A stretch of DNA of 64,000 bases, from contig OY783209.1 in assembly GCA_963678705.1 (NCBI GenBank), positions 4,030,001 through 4,094,000 on the forward strand. Direction: 5' to 3'. Below are positions 48,501-63,200 of this stretch, in pieces. Numbering within the stretch: the first letter of the stretch is position 1; every line of letters begins with the position of its first letter. The position numbers and the translations under genes were made by a program. The stretch comes from Panorpa germanica. Its lineage: Eukaryota; Arthropoda; Insecta; Mecoptera; Panorpidae. The notes beneath the pieces are model-generated. The model was not told the DNA's origin. It made no database searches and was given only the letters and a program-made list of their open reading frames with translations.

Positions 48501-51500
48501 TAAGAGATTTGATAAAATGTAAATTGTTAATCTTATCGGACGAGTAATTTTAGTTTGATAGCCAAGAATAGGCAACCATTTAACATCTTATATATTTCCA
48601 GGTGGAAAATTAACCTTGGATTACCTTGCAGTAATTTCTCTATTGATAAACGTGTTTATTGACGCATCAGATATTTTTATTACCTATAGGATTTATACTA
48701 AGAACTGATTGGAAACAAAAACGGATACGATCGTTTTCTCATCTTGTCAGTTCTTCGTCACCGTTTATGTTCCTCATTTAGTTTTTAGTGTTTACACATA
48801 CGATAATGGAAAATTCGTTTAAATCTAAACGGAAAATCGTTTAAAAGTTTCTTAAAAATGTTAAGAAGTTTATACCATTGATTAGAGGAGCCCTTTTCAT
48901 CCAGAGCAATTTTCATGTCGGTGTTATTGATGATTAGGACAGGTGCCAGATCAGGAACGTAGGGACATAGTGCGATGTAAATACTTTGATCAATTTCCTG
49001 AATGTCTACGTAGACGCCACCTAGCTACGGAAAATATTTAAGACTTTTATTTGATATAATTAAGATTTATACACACACACCTAGAATCTATTGAAATTGA
49101 GGGATGAGTCGTTGGGTACATTCCGCGCAAGACACTTTATTATTTTTACATACCTATAACTGAATGTCCTCTAACAGGACAGATTGTAATAATCTAAAAA
49201 AATCAAATTAAAAAAATACACACATATATATGTGTTATTTATAATGTTCCAGGTGTATGTTTATATGCTTACATGCGATTCATATGATGGCTAGAAAACG
49301 GCTTCTTGCATCTCTTTGAAAATTCAAAAATTAATTAATGGGGCGTTGAGAAAATGAAGGGACTTTTTTTTAAGGAAACTTTGGAAATAGTTTAAATTTT
49401 GTATTGTGTGATAATTAAGTATCTAATTAATAAAAAGAAAAATGTATATAGGCTAAGTTTGGTACCTAACTTACAAATCGAAAAAGACAATTCCAAATTT
49501 TGAAAATAGTTGATCATTTATCGTATAAATTTGAAATATTAAAAAGAATTTATATTTTATTAAAAAAATATTGTCAGTTCATATGAGAAATTATTTTAAT
49601 ACAGAACATCATTATATTCCAGTCAAATATTTCAATTTAAAAATGGAATTAAAATTTGAAATGAAAGTACGAATTTTTTTTTTAATATAAATAAAACACA
49701 TAAAACAGACGTCGCTTTGCGACTAGGTACACACTAGAATTACCCTCATCTTCATATCTACAAACTTACCTTATTTTTTAATGCTAACATAATACTATCA
49801 GGTTTACAGAACTGAAATGTAGTCGTGACCCCCGGCATGTCAAGACACCGCACTCTCATTGTTCCGTTTTCTACATTTTTCGGCCAAAATGCAGCACATT
49901 GCTCAGGAGCTACCTATAATCAAATCATTTTTACTTATTATTTATTATTTCTTTTTATACTCGTAATTTTTTCTTTATTGTATTACTACGATTTCAACAG
50001 CTAGGTTATATATCTCGCATTAATTGTTACTTCAAATATTATTATTTAATTAAAACACGAATACATTTTTACAGTATCAACTTAGATAAAACATTCCAGT
50101 CAGGTTTTTTCTGATACTTTATATTTTTTACCGATATCCTTTCAAAATCTGCTAAATCAGCATTACTCAACAGTTTTTAGCTAAGAAAAAGTTTATATTG
50201 TGCCCCCTGAAATTGAAAGAAGTCCTTTGGGACACCCTAAAATGTCAAACTTCCAACATCCCGACATGCTAGTACAAGGGTCGATGATTATATTTTTAAA
50301 TATTAACATTGGTCCAAGATGCTTGACAGTAAATGAAAACTAACAATTTGTCGAAGCTTTTCTTTTGTTTATTTATAGTTTGGTATTCGGTATATATGCT
50401 GACTGTAATTCTGTGGAATTACAATAGCAGCGGTACTCTGGAGGGTTGAGGTAGTTAGGTCGTGAACTCTAATAACAGGCAAGGAATAAAGTTAATAAAC
50501 GAAATTATGCCACTACAAATTTATCACTAAAAAGAAATAAATCTACAAAATACACCGAATTATTATATTACAATAATGTAATGTAATAATGCGCATGTGT
50601 CAGTAATATACTTTATTAATTATAAATTATTATATTTAATTTAATTTAACACGACATTATACTGCACGTTTTTACAGTATACGATTTTAAACGTATAATC
50701 AGCGGGATGTTCATACGGTAAATTTTTATTTGTAAAAACTTATAGTCGCAGTTTTCATACAGCAAAATGAATTCGGTGAGTATCCGATAAACGTGTTTAG
50801 CTGTGTACGTTTTTCTTGCGGTACAAACGTCTGTTTATTCGATAAAATTTATACTGCAAAAAAACGTGTAGTAGAATGCCGAACTGAGCAGCTAGGCCTT
50901 AACTGAACACTAAACATAATCAATATCAAACAATTAAAAAATAACGTTTGCACCTGTATCCATTCTTCGTCCATGATGTCGTCCTCTTCACATTCAAGGA
51001 ACATTTTAGTTTCATTTATTATAATATAATGCGGAGTTAATATAATTCTCTTTGACAAGCTGTTGAAGATCATGGAGATCGCAATGCCTATCTGAAAATA
51101 TTAATAAATAGGTAATTTTACTTGTGGATAATTTGGGTAGTAGTATATATATAAGTATAGCAACAAATATAAGTCTTTACAACAAGCAAACTTACAAGAA
51201 GAGACTCTTAACCTAAAAACCTTATCCATTGAACAAATAAATACAATCTTTACATTTAGATATGGTCAATTTTAGTCCAATTTCACCACATACCTTGTAA
51301 TACATCTGTCCACACTGACAACCAATAACATGGAAAGATCCAGGAGTGTCCAAAGAAAACTTTCTTGACCAAGATCCATTATTTACACGTACCTGAGCAG
51401 TTTTATTATCAAAAAAATGTTTGGGTCTGTATGATAAAAGAACAGGGCCTACGTGAAATGGAGGGTGGTAGATTATATTAGGCACTTCTTCTTCTTCCTG

Positions 51501-54211
51501 GAATATTAAGAAATATATTTTAGATAATATTTATTCGATTTTAAAAAGTTTTTTGGTCTAAAGCAGCGCTTCTTAATCAGTGGTATTTGAGAATATATTA
51601 TGAAATCTACTTATAAGTTAGGAACCGTTGCTTTTATAATTTATTTATTGCAATTATAACTACATTAAAAACTCTTTGTTTGAAGTCTCTTTCAGTTTTG
51701 TTTTCAATAAAAGATGTTTTCTGAAAGAAAGAAATCATAATTAATAATACACTTAGAGTAAATAGAGTTATATAGGACTTAGAGGCAGAAATCGTCCAGA
51801 AAAGATAGAAAAAACAAACCATATAAGAAAGGCACAATCCTGTTTTATTGACCATCCAGAACGGACAATAAAGTGACATGTTCAGGGTTCCTCGGGAGTC
51901 GACAGTGTGCATTCCCAGATCCAGAAACAATCTCTCCGATCCGTCATGCGATTCAAAGCTCCACACCGAATAACCTTCTTCCTTTGGGAGAATGTTGAAG
52001 CAGGACCAAGTGTGCTGAAGATGATTGACCTGATTTTTAAAAATTTAAAAAGGATCAAACTTGAAACTCTTAAGTATCAGTCAGTTTTACCTTTACGAAA
52101 GCTGATATCTCGAGAATGATAACACTTAGTTTAAAAGTAATTGCTAATAGATAATTAGCATTTAAAAATAGGTAAAAAATAAATAAATAACCTTAATGGA
52201 TAAGTACGATGAAGCTGGATCCATATTAGGCATTTGCACCATTTCTCCGGGTTCCACCCAAACAGAAACAAGGTTTTGTAACACCTTGATTTCAACAGGT
52301 AAATAATTGTATAAAACTTTAGCAGGTTGCACGTGCAAAATGTAGGAGATACTGTCGGTAGTGTGGAAAACTGAGTTTTCATAGTAGACTTCTTTTATTT
52401 CCATGGAACACTGTTGATAAGTAAAGCATTAAGCATAATAAATAAGAAGAATTTAAAGATTGCAAGTGGTTTTGAACCATGTATTAATTTCTATACAACT
52501 GTACTACCACGTGAAAAATGGAATGGGCTTGTGTCCTCATTTTTTAGAGGTCGATTTTTCAATTGTTGATTGAAATTGATGTTAATAAATGTGTATTGGC
52601 GTGTCTATTTTATTAAATATCTAAATATTGACGAAGATATAGCAATTAAAAGTTTGAATTGTAGTTTTAGCGCTAGAAATGATCGGCCATATTTGTATGA
52701 CGTGAAATGCATTTTAACGTCCGTTATTTGTTGAGTAGGTCAGTGCTGTGGTAATGTTTTGTATCGGTTGGTAGTCGAAATAATCAAGTCAAGTCAAAAA
52801 TAATAAGTTTTTATTTTATTTAACCCTGTTACGACAGACATAATATTGAAATTTTATTGTTCCTTGGAATAGCTGTAAATAATATTAAACGTACCATAAT
52901 ATAAAACGGAACATCTAAGTTCTTGTCAATAGTATCACATGCTAATAGTTGTGTCCTGCTTTTGCTTCTCAACAATCTAACAAAATTAATAATACCAAGT
53001 GTAGTTGCGTATTTGGGAACCCTAAAGTACAGATCACTGAATTTTCCGTAAACGACGTAGAAGGGTACATTCATCATACTCTCTCCTTCTAATTTACAAA
53101 CGAATTCCGCTGTTTGTTCAACAGGATTTTGGTAGAAGATTTCTATATCCGTTAGAAAATGATTGAAAATCTGAAAATATTACACAGTATTACAGAAACA
53201 AATGGAAGTTACTTTTTGGGCAGTCATCGTATTATTAAGTGACCTGTATTGTGCTTCTTAAAGTGGCTATAGCGACACTATTTTCTATTTTGATATCTGC
53301 GATAATACCAGTTGGAAGATTACTATCTGGGCATCGAGCGTGAAACGGGAAATATCTGATGGCCGTTCTACTCATTGGGACGTTTATTTCACAATTAAAC
53401 ATTTCAACCTGAAATATATAAAGTTAAGTTAAGTTAAGTTTTAAGTCAGTATAAGTAATTTTGAAACATTAAGCCGGGGTATTATAAAAACCAATTATCC
53501 GTGGATCATCGGATCTCCGGACAAAATTTTAATAAGTCATTGTAAATGAATTCTTACCTTCATCTTTAAAAATACATCTTCAGCGTGAATTGATGAGAAG
53601 TAGTGGCCTTTTATGAGATACATTTCCTCTCGTTTTTCCACTTCACAAATTGTTAGTTCTGTTTGTGCTCCTGGCTCAAGAATGACGTCAAAATGACCTT
53701 CAGAAAGCACAGATTTAAATTTACTTTTATGTAATATCAATTTCACATCCAGATCTAAGAAATAATAAAAAGTTACGCATGAATATAATCAGTCTCTTCA
53801 AGTGGGCACGCATTCAAATTATTTAATCCAGTAGCTGGGTTATATAAAGGAACATGATGTATAGGGTGGTTTATTGAATTAAAAAGGATGTTGAGTATGT
53901 GACGGGGATACCTAAACTTGATATACATATTGTTAAAGAATAGAGCATAAATGTACTTTACAACTTTATATATAACAAAGTATTGCCACTGTTTTTATCA
54001 GTGGTGGATTTAAATTAGATCGCGCCCCAGTACGCAAGACACTGAAATTATAATAATATCTTTATGGATTCATTTTTAAAGAAATTACCTGTATCATTTT
54101 GAATTGCATATGGAGACGTCAATATAAAACCAGAAAAATTTGAAAATGGATTTGCTGAATCCATTGCAGTCATCCACTCGTTAATTACCTAATTAGGATA
54201 ATTAATTAACA

Positions 54212-54288
<77 letters not shown>

Positions 54289-57200
54289 TAAGTATTCATA
54301 AATACTGCATTATAAATTCACAGAAGTCAGCATCGAAAATAGGCCGATAAATTAAATTTATAAATATTCAAATAAAATATTTTAATTTAAAAATGGAATT
54401 AAAATTACGTATTATTTAACACGTAACCAGAGCTCGTTTTGCAAAAGAATAAACACTAGTTAAGTTTGTATTTTAGATATAAACAATCAACTTACGGTTA
54501 AACAGGTTTTGCTAACAGTTATTTCTAAATTTCGTAAGGAAGAGACCGTGATATAGTAGGTTTGATTATTTATTAAATCATTATCATTCTTTTCTTCAAT
54601 CTCCACCATTCTGACCTAAAAAAACAAATTATTTATTAGTGAGAAAATGTGTCAATTATTATTTGTTTCAAGTACCTCTGCATTTATTTCAAAATTATCG
54701 TAGGAAGTTGTGTATTCATTTGATAATTCCACGGGCTCTATAAGTGGTTCCCAAAGTCCAAAGTCACTGTTGTAGTACGCCATTTGAAACCGAAGACTAC
54801 TTTCCATATACATCTGGAAAGTAAATGACAAAACCGTTAATTTCTATTGGTTTCCAACCGTAACAGTAACTTACCGAAGAACTCCAATTATGAACAGTTG
54901 CTTCAAAACTTAACTCCAACAGAAGAACAGCCATTGGTCTAGTTGTTGTTTTCATTTCAAAACTGACCACAAAAGAAGGAATTAAAACAGCTGCGAATTC
55001 GTTTACGTTTTCAGCTAAATTGATTATAAATGACGGAGCTGAATCAGTTTCCTCTAAATGAAAGAACCACAATCTTCATAAACATAAACTTCTTAAACTA
55101 AACATATAAACAATAGATTCAAAATATGTTTACCAGCAGATTTAAGAAACCAAAATTCATCTTCAGAGAAATATCTAGCTTTCCAAGTGTCTATATAGTC
55201 GCATTCATGTGCTAATTTAACACTGGCTTCATTTGAAAGGGCTGCTAAGATGGTGCTGATGATATCCATTGTTCCTAAGATTTAGAGGAAGTCAAAATTC
55301 TTCTCCATTTGTCAGCGACAAGTCACATTACAAATTGTGATTAATAAAAGGACAGAATGGATCCGTTACGTTATTTCGAATTTTCTAAATTTATAAACAA
55401 GAACAAAATAGATTCTAATGGCCTAAATTTACAAACCTGGTGAAACGATGATTCGAACATTTTCCAAATAGAAGTCGATGTGTAAACCTTCATCAATTGG
55501 TGTACTTCCACAAATATCAACGTTACATTCATTGACAATTGTACTTTTAGAACTTTCTCTGTACTTTTCATTGAAAGTACAGGTGTACAAATGTAATTCC
55601 TTTAACATACCGGTTAGGTAGGTGTAGCATCCTATACTAACTCGCATTCCCACCTCAAACTGTTAATGAAAATAAAATCATCTGTTATTGATTCAAGAGT
55701 TTTTACAAAGCGACCTGAGTAGGTAATTTAGGCACTATACTATATAATTTTGCTACAGCGCGCTAAAATTATAGCCAAAATATAATTTTCTCTGGAAGTA
55801 TTGAAGATTACGTACAAAACTCTCGCCATAACTTCACTTATTTTCCCTGGATAATGGTATACGTTCCCCTAACACTAAATCAGTAGCATTAATTAATTAG
55901 CTTTTATTTTGCGAAGTAGAAAATGACCCTTGGAATTAGATTGTGGCAAACTAGTAAGGTGCAACTGTAGCGCAAGACAATTTCTACCTAATAACTAGGT
56001 AACAGTTCATACTTACGTTTAGAACAATGGCGTTAGTGTTTAAATCATCAAGAGTTTCTATTATCATAATATCTGGCCTCGAAATTTTTACATTCATCAA
56101 AGTAAATATTTCATTTGAATCAGTAAGTGTTTTGTTCAGATCAGAAATTGATATTTTAGATAGACTCTGGGTAAATATACTACTACTATATGGGCTTCTT
56201 ATTTGTCTTTTGGACATCATTTGTTCACGTACTTCTTTACTATAAGTTGTGAAACAGCTTAACATCGATTGAATGAATACCATCTCAATAAGAAAACTTA
56301 GTCGGGATACATTGATGTCAACTAAAATACAATATTAAAAAATTATAAGAAAATATTTTAATAATTTGTTGGACATTTGTTGGGATATTTCGCTACCAAT
56401 TCTACTTAAAGGGTAGTCTTCTTCAATCAAAATTTCTATATGCTTTGCTTCCTCTCTGAATGTTAAATTCCATTTTTATCACGTTAAGAAATTCTATATT
56501 CTTAGTTTTAAATTAGAACCCGCTAGTTTTCTATTTGGAACTGTATTTTTTAACGACTATGCCAACTTAAGTATCTTTGCTCGAAACTTTGCCGATGGCG
56601 TCATTCTACAACATGGCGTCAGCAAATCGAATGCTCCAGATGAAATACATGAAATAAACAAATTCATCAAAATTACTGTTACTGTAATTACTGTTCACAG
56701 TAATGGATGAATAATATTTTCAACATTGTACAACGTTGTACTGACTGGAAAGAGACGAAGACCTTGTCGTGCTTCTTTGTCTGTTAGGAGAAGAAGAAAG
56801 AAATCTACCAAAAAGGAAACCTTGCATGTTATAAAAACAACTGATCAAGTAAACTATTTTTCATTGATTGATCTATCGCATTGTACTTCCGCCGTAAGTC
56901 ATGTGGAATAGAATTTAAGGAAGATATTTCAGTTATGCCTGAATAATTTACTAAACTACCCATTTTACTACTTACTCAAAGTACAGTTTTTAATGAGGTG
57001 ATACGATGCTGTTAAAATGCATCTAGGCAGATCATTATCATCATCATCATCAGTGTTATTATGAACTTCATCTTCAGAAACAGGAATAGTTTCAGCATAC
57101 GAATCATATACATCTTTCTCAGGGTTACCAATATCTATAAATCTATAACAATCACAATTAACTTGTTTCATCGACGTGCCACAGCAGCTTGGAATATATG

Positions 57201-60200
57201 AAATTACTGTTTTACCTTGAAAATATTTTATTTTTGCCTGGTCTTTTATCATCCAAAGTACACCCACCCAGAAAGAAATATCCTGAGATTGCTCCATCAG
57301 TTGTTAAGGAGCCATCTACTGTCACTCTATATAGTTTAAACAAAGCCAAGCAGTCGTCAGGATTATGGTCCCGCTGTTTTTAATAGACTATCTTTATATC
57401 GGATTTATTCAAGAAGAAATGTTGCCCTCGGTTCCCATTTATTCTCTTAATTTTGGGTTAGTAATTTTACTTATCCTTTTACGGCTAAGGATAAATTTAT
57501 ATATTGTAATGTAAGTGGAAGAATAAATGTAGACGAATGTAATGACTAATCGGCAACTTAAAAATTGTCCCAAAACTCGCCTAGTTACTCTACTTATATA
57601 GTAAAATGATGCTCTCTTTTCAAAGGCACATCAAATAGAAGTGCAACGCGAAGGCAACATTTTTGTTACTGAAAAAAGCCGTAGCTATGATATAACATTT
57701 ATTTACTATTTAACCTTTTCATTTTTTGGTACGAATAGCTGCAGTGATATGGACCCAATGCAAACCATAATTTTAAACCCAATTTGTAGTACTGAAATCG
57801 GTTTCTCTAAAGATTTTGGTTTAAATGATAAACTTTGAAAACTTTTAGTTTTTGACTTTTGTTCTGATCGAAGTAGCATAGAACTTTTTGAGAAGTGTGA
57901 CATCGCTGAAAATTAGTAATTAAATATTAATTAGCTATAGTATAACATTAATTAGTATGTTTGCAAAATGTAACTGTATCTTTATAGCTCGAGAAACTTT
58001 TCAATCTTTTTTTCCTTAAAAACCTTACTTAGGTTATTACGATCATTTAAAAAAGAATTATCCAACTCGGTTCAGTTGTTCTCAAGAGATACGCTTTCCA
58101 ACAAACTGTGTTTCATTTTTATTTATGTTATATAAATATTATGGTTTTCTTACATTCCCATGTTGAATCGTCGCGTTTATCCATCTCACTAAAATTTTGT
58201 GTTATTATTTCCGTTATTGTTCCAAAATCAGTCTGGTTCAATGAAACCTGGTAATAAAATAATAACAGTTATTAAATTTTACATATCTTCATAAAAAAAT
58301 TTATATATAAATGTGGAATGATGATTAATAAATAATAGTTATAGGTTTTAAGGAGGTACAGGACGTACCGTCAATGCAAAAAGTTTATCTCTCGGTAATA
58401 CGAAATGCAAAATACGAAGTACATGAGAGACGAGCAAATATTGGGACCTTTGAAAATGAATTTTTCAATTCCCTATTAAACTGCTTTTTGCTTGTTAAAA
58501 TGATTTTTTATGCATATAATAGTTTAATAAATTAAAAATTACCTATAATTAATATCAAATTTATATTAATTCAATTTAAATACAAATTAAATATTTTGAA
58601 AAAGGAATAATAAATTTTGCAACGCTGCAAATTTACGTGTGTTGACGCATGCGTGATTTGGTTCTTTCACCAATAAATTGTTATATTTTATATAACATTT
58701 ATTCCGACTTTGAATTTCCCGCTCAAATTGGGAATTGCAACGTTGCCGGCTTATAACCTACACTTACTGGTTTTATTTAAATATTTTCGTATATAGGTAT
58801 CCTTTTGATAATTTTATTTTTGCAATAGTTACAGAAAAGATTATTTTATATACACCTAGTTTTTGAAAGCAGTGTCATCATTTTTTTATAGTTAAAAGTT
58901 ATATTATGTGGTGAAATTGAGCTAAAAATTATGATTTGTATGGAAAATAACTATTTTTAATCATGTATAAAAAAAAAACTATGAACCCTAGGTCTCTAAA
59001 ATTTTGAGACAGCATGTATTTTAACTATTTGTATCGACCCTCCAAATTTCACAACGTTTTCATCATTTACGTTAACGTCCTGTACATCCTTAATATGAAA
59101 TTCTATGAGTCAGACTAGTCTAATGTCTAGGACGATAACTGTTTAGGATTATAGTTATATTTAAGCCGAATTATTAATTACATTTAAGCAAAAATGTGTT
59201 TTATTTATTTATAATTTAGATTACCAGTATGGTATACGATTTCTGGAATCGTCTGTTAAAGAGTAACGAGAACATTTATTTTAATTTCCATGTAAACTTT
59301 ACACTGCTATGTAAAGTATTTAATTTATGTTAAATATTATAATACAAATTAGTAATTGAAGTATTTAAATTTTGCTTACTTTTTTATGTAAAATATATAC
59401 TCGTACTAGCTGTCCCGGCCACGCGTTGCTGTGTCTAACGTTTTTGTCATATTACATTACATAGCGCCATCTATTGAATATTTACTCAATCTAGTCAACA
59501 GATGTCGCCATCTTTTAAAATCGTTTGGAGCTAACAGATAATTAATAGACAAATAATTTGCAATAAGATAATATTGCAATCATAAATTGAGATGTAAGCT
59601 ATCCTATCTTTCAAGTTGGATCAAACTGTACACGGTGTACAAATTTGATTAAAATCGGTTAAGTAGTTTAGGAGTCCATCGCGGACATACAACGTGACAC
59701 GTAATTTATATATATTAAGATAAGTAAAAACACTGTGTTCTCAAGTTACCTGAATTGTTTCCAATTTACATACGATGCTTATATCCGGTATACCGGTGTA
59801 CCATGACGATGACAGGTTCCTCTTGACTTGGGCTATAAAGCTGAGCGGTTCAACTAAAGACAAATTGTTCTTAAAATCCAATGATCTTGACATTATCATT
59901 TGATATACAGCTATTTCTTCAATAGTAACTGTAATACTATCAATTAATGCATTGATTTCATTATTCTGTCAATAAAAAATAAACTTTTAATTATCTTAAT
60001 CTAAAATAATATACCCAGTAAACATTTTGTGAAGGTGAAGTTCTAGAAAAGAAATTAATTCTTTTTACTCTGATTTCAGATAGATGTAAGGTGTGAAAGA
60101 AAATATGTCTTTCTCTTTCCAACATCATATAATTAAATAGAGATATAGTTGTCTCTTTTACATTTGACAATATTTATTTTAAAATTCCATATTCTTCATA

Positions 60201-63200
60201 GAAAGAGAAACAAGATATATCTGTCTCTGTTACATTTTAATGGCTTACTTGCAACTTCATTCAATACTGGGACGGTAGTGAGGCGGAGATATCACTGAGA
60301 TTTCATGACAAAAAAATTAAACGCATCTTCAATATGTTGTTAAAGTGACTCCAAAATGTTTACTCTGGGTACTGTACCTAAATAAATAAATGTAATATTC
60401 TTCAAATCATCTTACGGAAACTTCAACTTCCATTAGCTCATTTGTAATCGTAATAAATCCAAAATCGAACACAGCTGCTGTAAAACTTGTAGAATGCAAT
60501 GGTAGAACAACAATTGGTGCTATTATATGAATGTCCAATTTTATAAAATCTACATTTGTGTTCTGAATTATATTTTCTGTAACACCTTGTATTTTTTCTA
60601 TCAACATATATATAGTGTTTTGAAATTTAGCGCAATATTCCTAAAAAATTAAAAACACATATGTACCACATTGTATTATTTAAAATATATCCGATATTAT
60701 ATATCTAAATCGGAATGAAGGACATAAAAGGCAAGAGAAGTGAAAATGAAGACAGAAAGGAGGAAGAATAGTGAAAAGATAATAAAGGATTTGTCGAGAG
60801 GAAACAAGGAAGACAAGGTGAGAGATGGAGGTACAGGCAAAAAGGAAGAAGAAGAAGAGAACTGAGAGAATAAGAAGCAGAAAGTACTTTTGGAAGTAGT
60901 AAAAGGCTAGAATAATTTAAGTTTTGTTTTAAGTTTGAATTTATATAAGAATGAAATGTATTAGGAAATATAATACTGTAGATTGTAAAGCCGAAAGGCA
61001 CACAATTAATATAATAAATAATATCGTTGTTTCTTCTGTCCATAATCTCACGAAGAGGACTGAGTACGCGGTACGGCGGTACTTTTATCTGCGTACTAAA
61101 GAATGTACGATCTATTAATTTTTGCAAGTGAAAGTTATTTTTCTTGATATTACTGGTCGTCAATAGTCGTCCTTGTCTGCAGTTGGATGTACTTTGTTCA
61201 AGTGTGAGGAAGCCTAATTATTAGAGGAAGAAATACAGTAAAAGATAGAGGTATTACCAGTAATGATATGACGAAATAGTTCAAATAAACGAGCTTGATG
61301 CAGCCTAAACGCGCAATCACATTTATAGCCTGTATTGCATTTTCTTCGATAAAAAGTTTCATATGGTAGATAGTTATCTTTATCTTTAAAGCTTTGTTTT
61401 GTATTATAGATAATATCTGAAATTTATAAAAATATAATTGAATGAATTCTAATATCATTACCAAAGTTTGAAGTGAAACTTCTTTGACTACTATTCAGAA
61501 AAGTATTGTAAAATTAATTTATTAAGCGATATTACATTACATGCATAAATATCTCAAGAAAAAAGTAAAATAGTGGAAGTTTCACTTCAAAGGTGTGTTA
61601 TACAGATTAATGTAGTACATTTCTATAACATGTCTGCCTGCTTTTGTCGTCGATTGCAATGTTGTTCAAGACAACTGATATGTTCATATTAGAATCCAGC
61701 AACGTAATGTATACACTAAAGTCATGTACTCCAAATGCTGCAATTTCCTTTTTGATTGTTTTTAAAAATAGCTGAATAGTTCGCATCTTGATTGTTACTT
61801 TTAAATTGATTCTATCGACTCCTCCACTCTGCTTTGTTATCAACGGCTCGAAAACTTCTATATAAATTTACAAATTCTTATATGTATTATAAACTTTATA
61901 AAGGAAATTCATATTTTAATGTTTATCAGTTCTTAAACAATTACTTACGAAATGTGGTGTCGTAGACATAATCAGACACCCGATAAAAGAGCTGTGACCT
62001 TTGATCCGAACTTATTGAATCCATTGAATATGTTGACATTGGGAAGGAACATTTATCGAGCTGTCTCACATAATACTGAAATAAAAGTATCGATTCAATT
62101 TTTAATTAAAAGTATCGATTTAATTTTCGATTCCTGAACTGCCAGTATATTTTCTGTGTTCCAAGTATACATTTTGGAGTCATCATATTGAAGACGCGTA
62201 TAATTTTTTTGTCATGAACGAGTTCATTTACAGTTCAGTTTCTCATAATCTATTTTATTAGCTACAAATGACGAAATCGCTACATATGTTGGAATACAAA
62301 TGAAGATAAAGTTGATGCTAACTAGAATTGAAGTGCAATAGTGATAGAAACGTGACAAAACATGACACTTCACCAAATTGTTTACTGGGTTTGGTTGTTG
62401 TCAAATAGGCTTGTGTCCTATGTCTTCATTTCTATGAAACTGTCCTATATATTGATAAAGTTGGTTACTATAAATTCAAATGTCCAATTATTTTTTAATA
62501 ACTCCTTATATTTTATAAGATATTAACAATTAAAAAAGTAATTTTGTCTCATTCGTCATTTGTGATGAATTGAGAACACTAACAACAACTAATATGGTTG
62601 ATATTTTGAAAGGTATCTTTCAACGCATGCGTAGTTATATTACCAGAATATATTTAACGAATAACACCATCTTTAAGTTTAGGCTGGACACTTTTCAAAT
62701 TTCCCGCGTATGCTATGCTATCTACGTTTAAATTTTTTCACTTTCATGATTTACTGTTGTACATTTTAGTGGAACATTTCAATGACATACCAGTAGCAGT
62801 TCCGAAATTCCTTCGTGATGTAATGTAAATTCAATCGATGAGAAATCGACACGAATGGATAATTTAGGCATGGTAGCTGCGTCGTATAATGGAGAAGAAG
62901 ATTTGTGCTGCAAATGCAAGAAGTAATTGAATAAAAATATTATTAAATGATCTCTAATGTACAAAAATCTCTACATACTTGACTTAAGCTGAATACAATA
63001 AGATAGTCCTTTTGTTGTGTAGATTTGAAGATATAAATCGTATCAGATCGTCGATAATGACACAAAGAAATTGCCCGTAATCTGAAGAAATATGAAGAAA
63101 TATATTTAATCGAAATTGTTTCATTGACTATAAATACTAAGGTGGATCAATAAGTAATAAGCCTTGCTAAGGAAAGTCGACATTACCATCGCCTGCTACC

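Noticed and set aside
57189-57383. Plus-strand frame in the Vps13 region
   Set aside because: Antisense to a real Vps13 exon for half its length; no independent evidence.
60705-61163. A 152-codon minus frame
   Set aside because: Pyrimidine-rich antisense of the retroelement relic and its tail.
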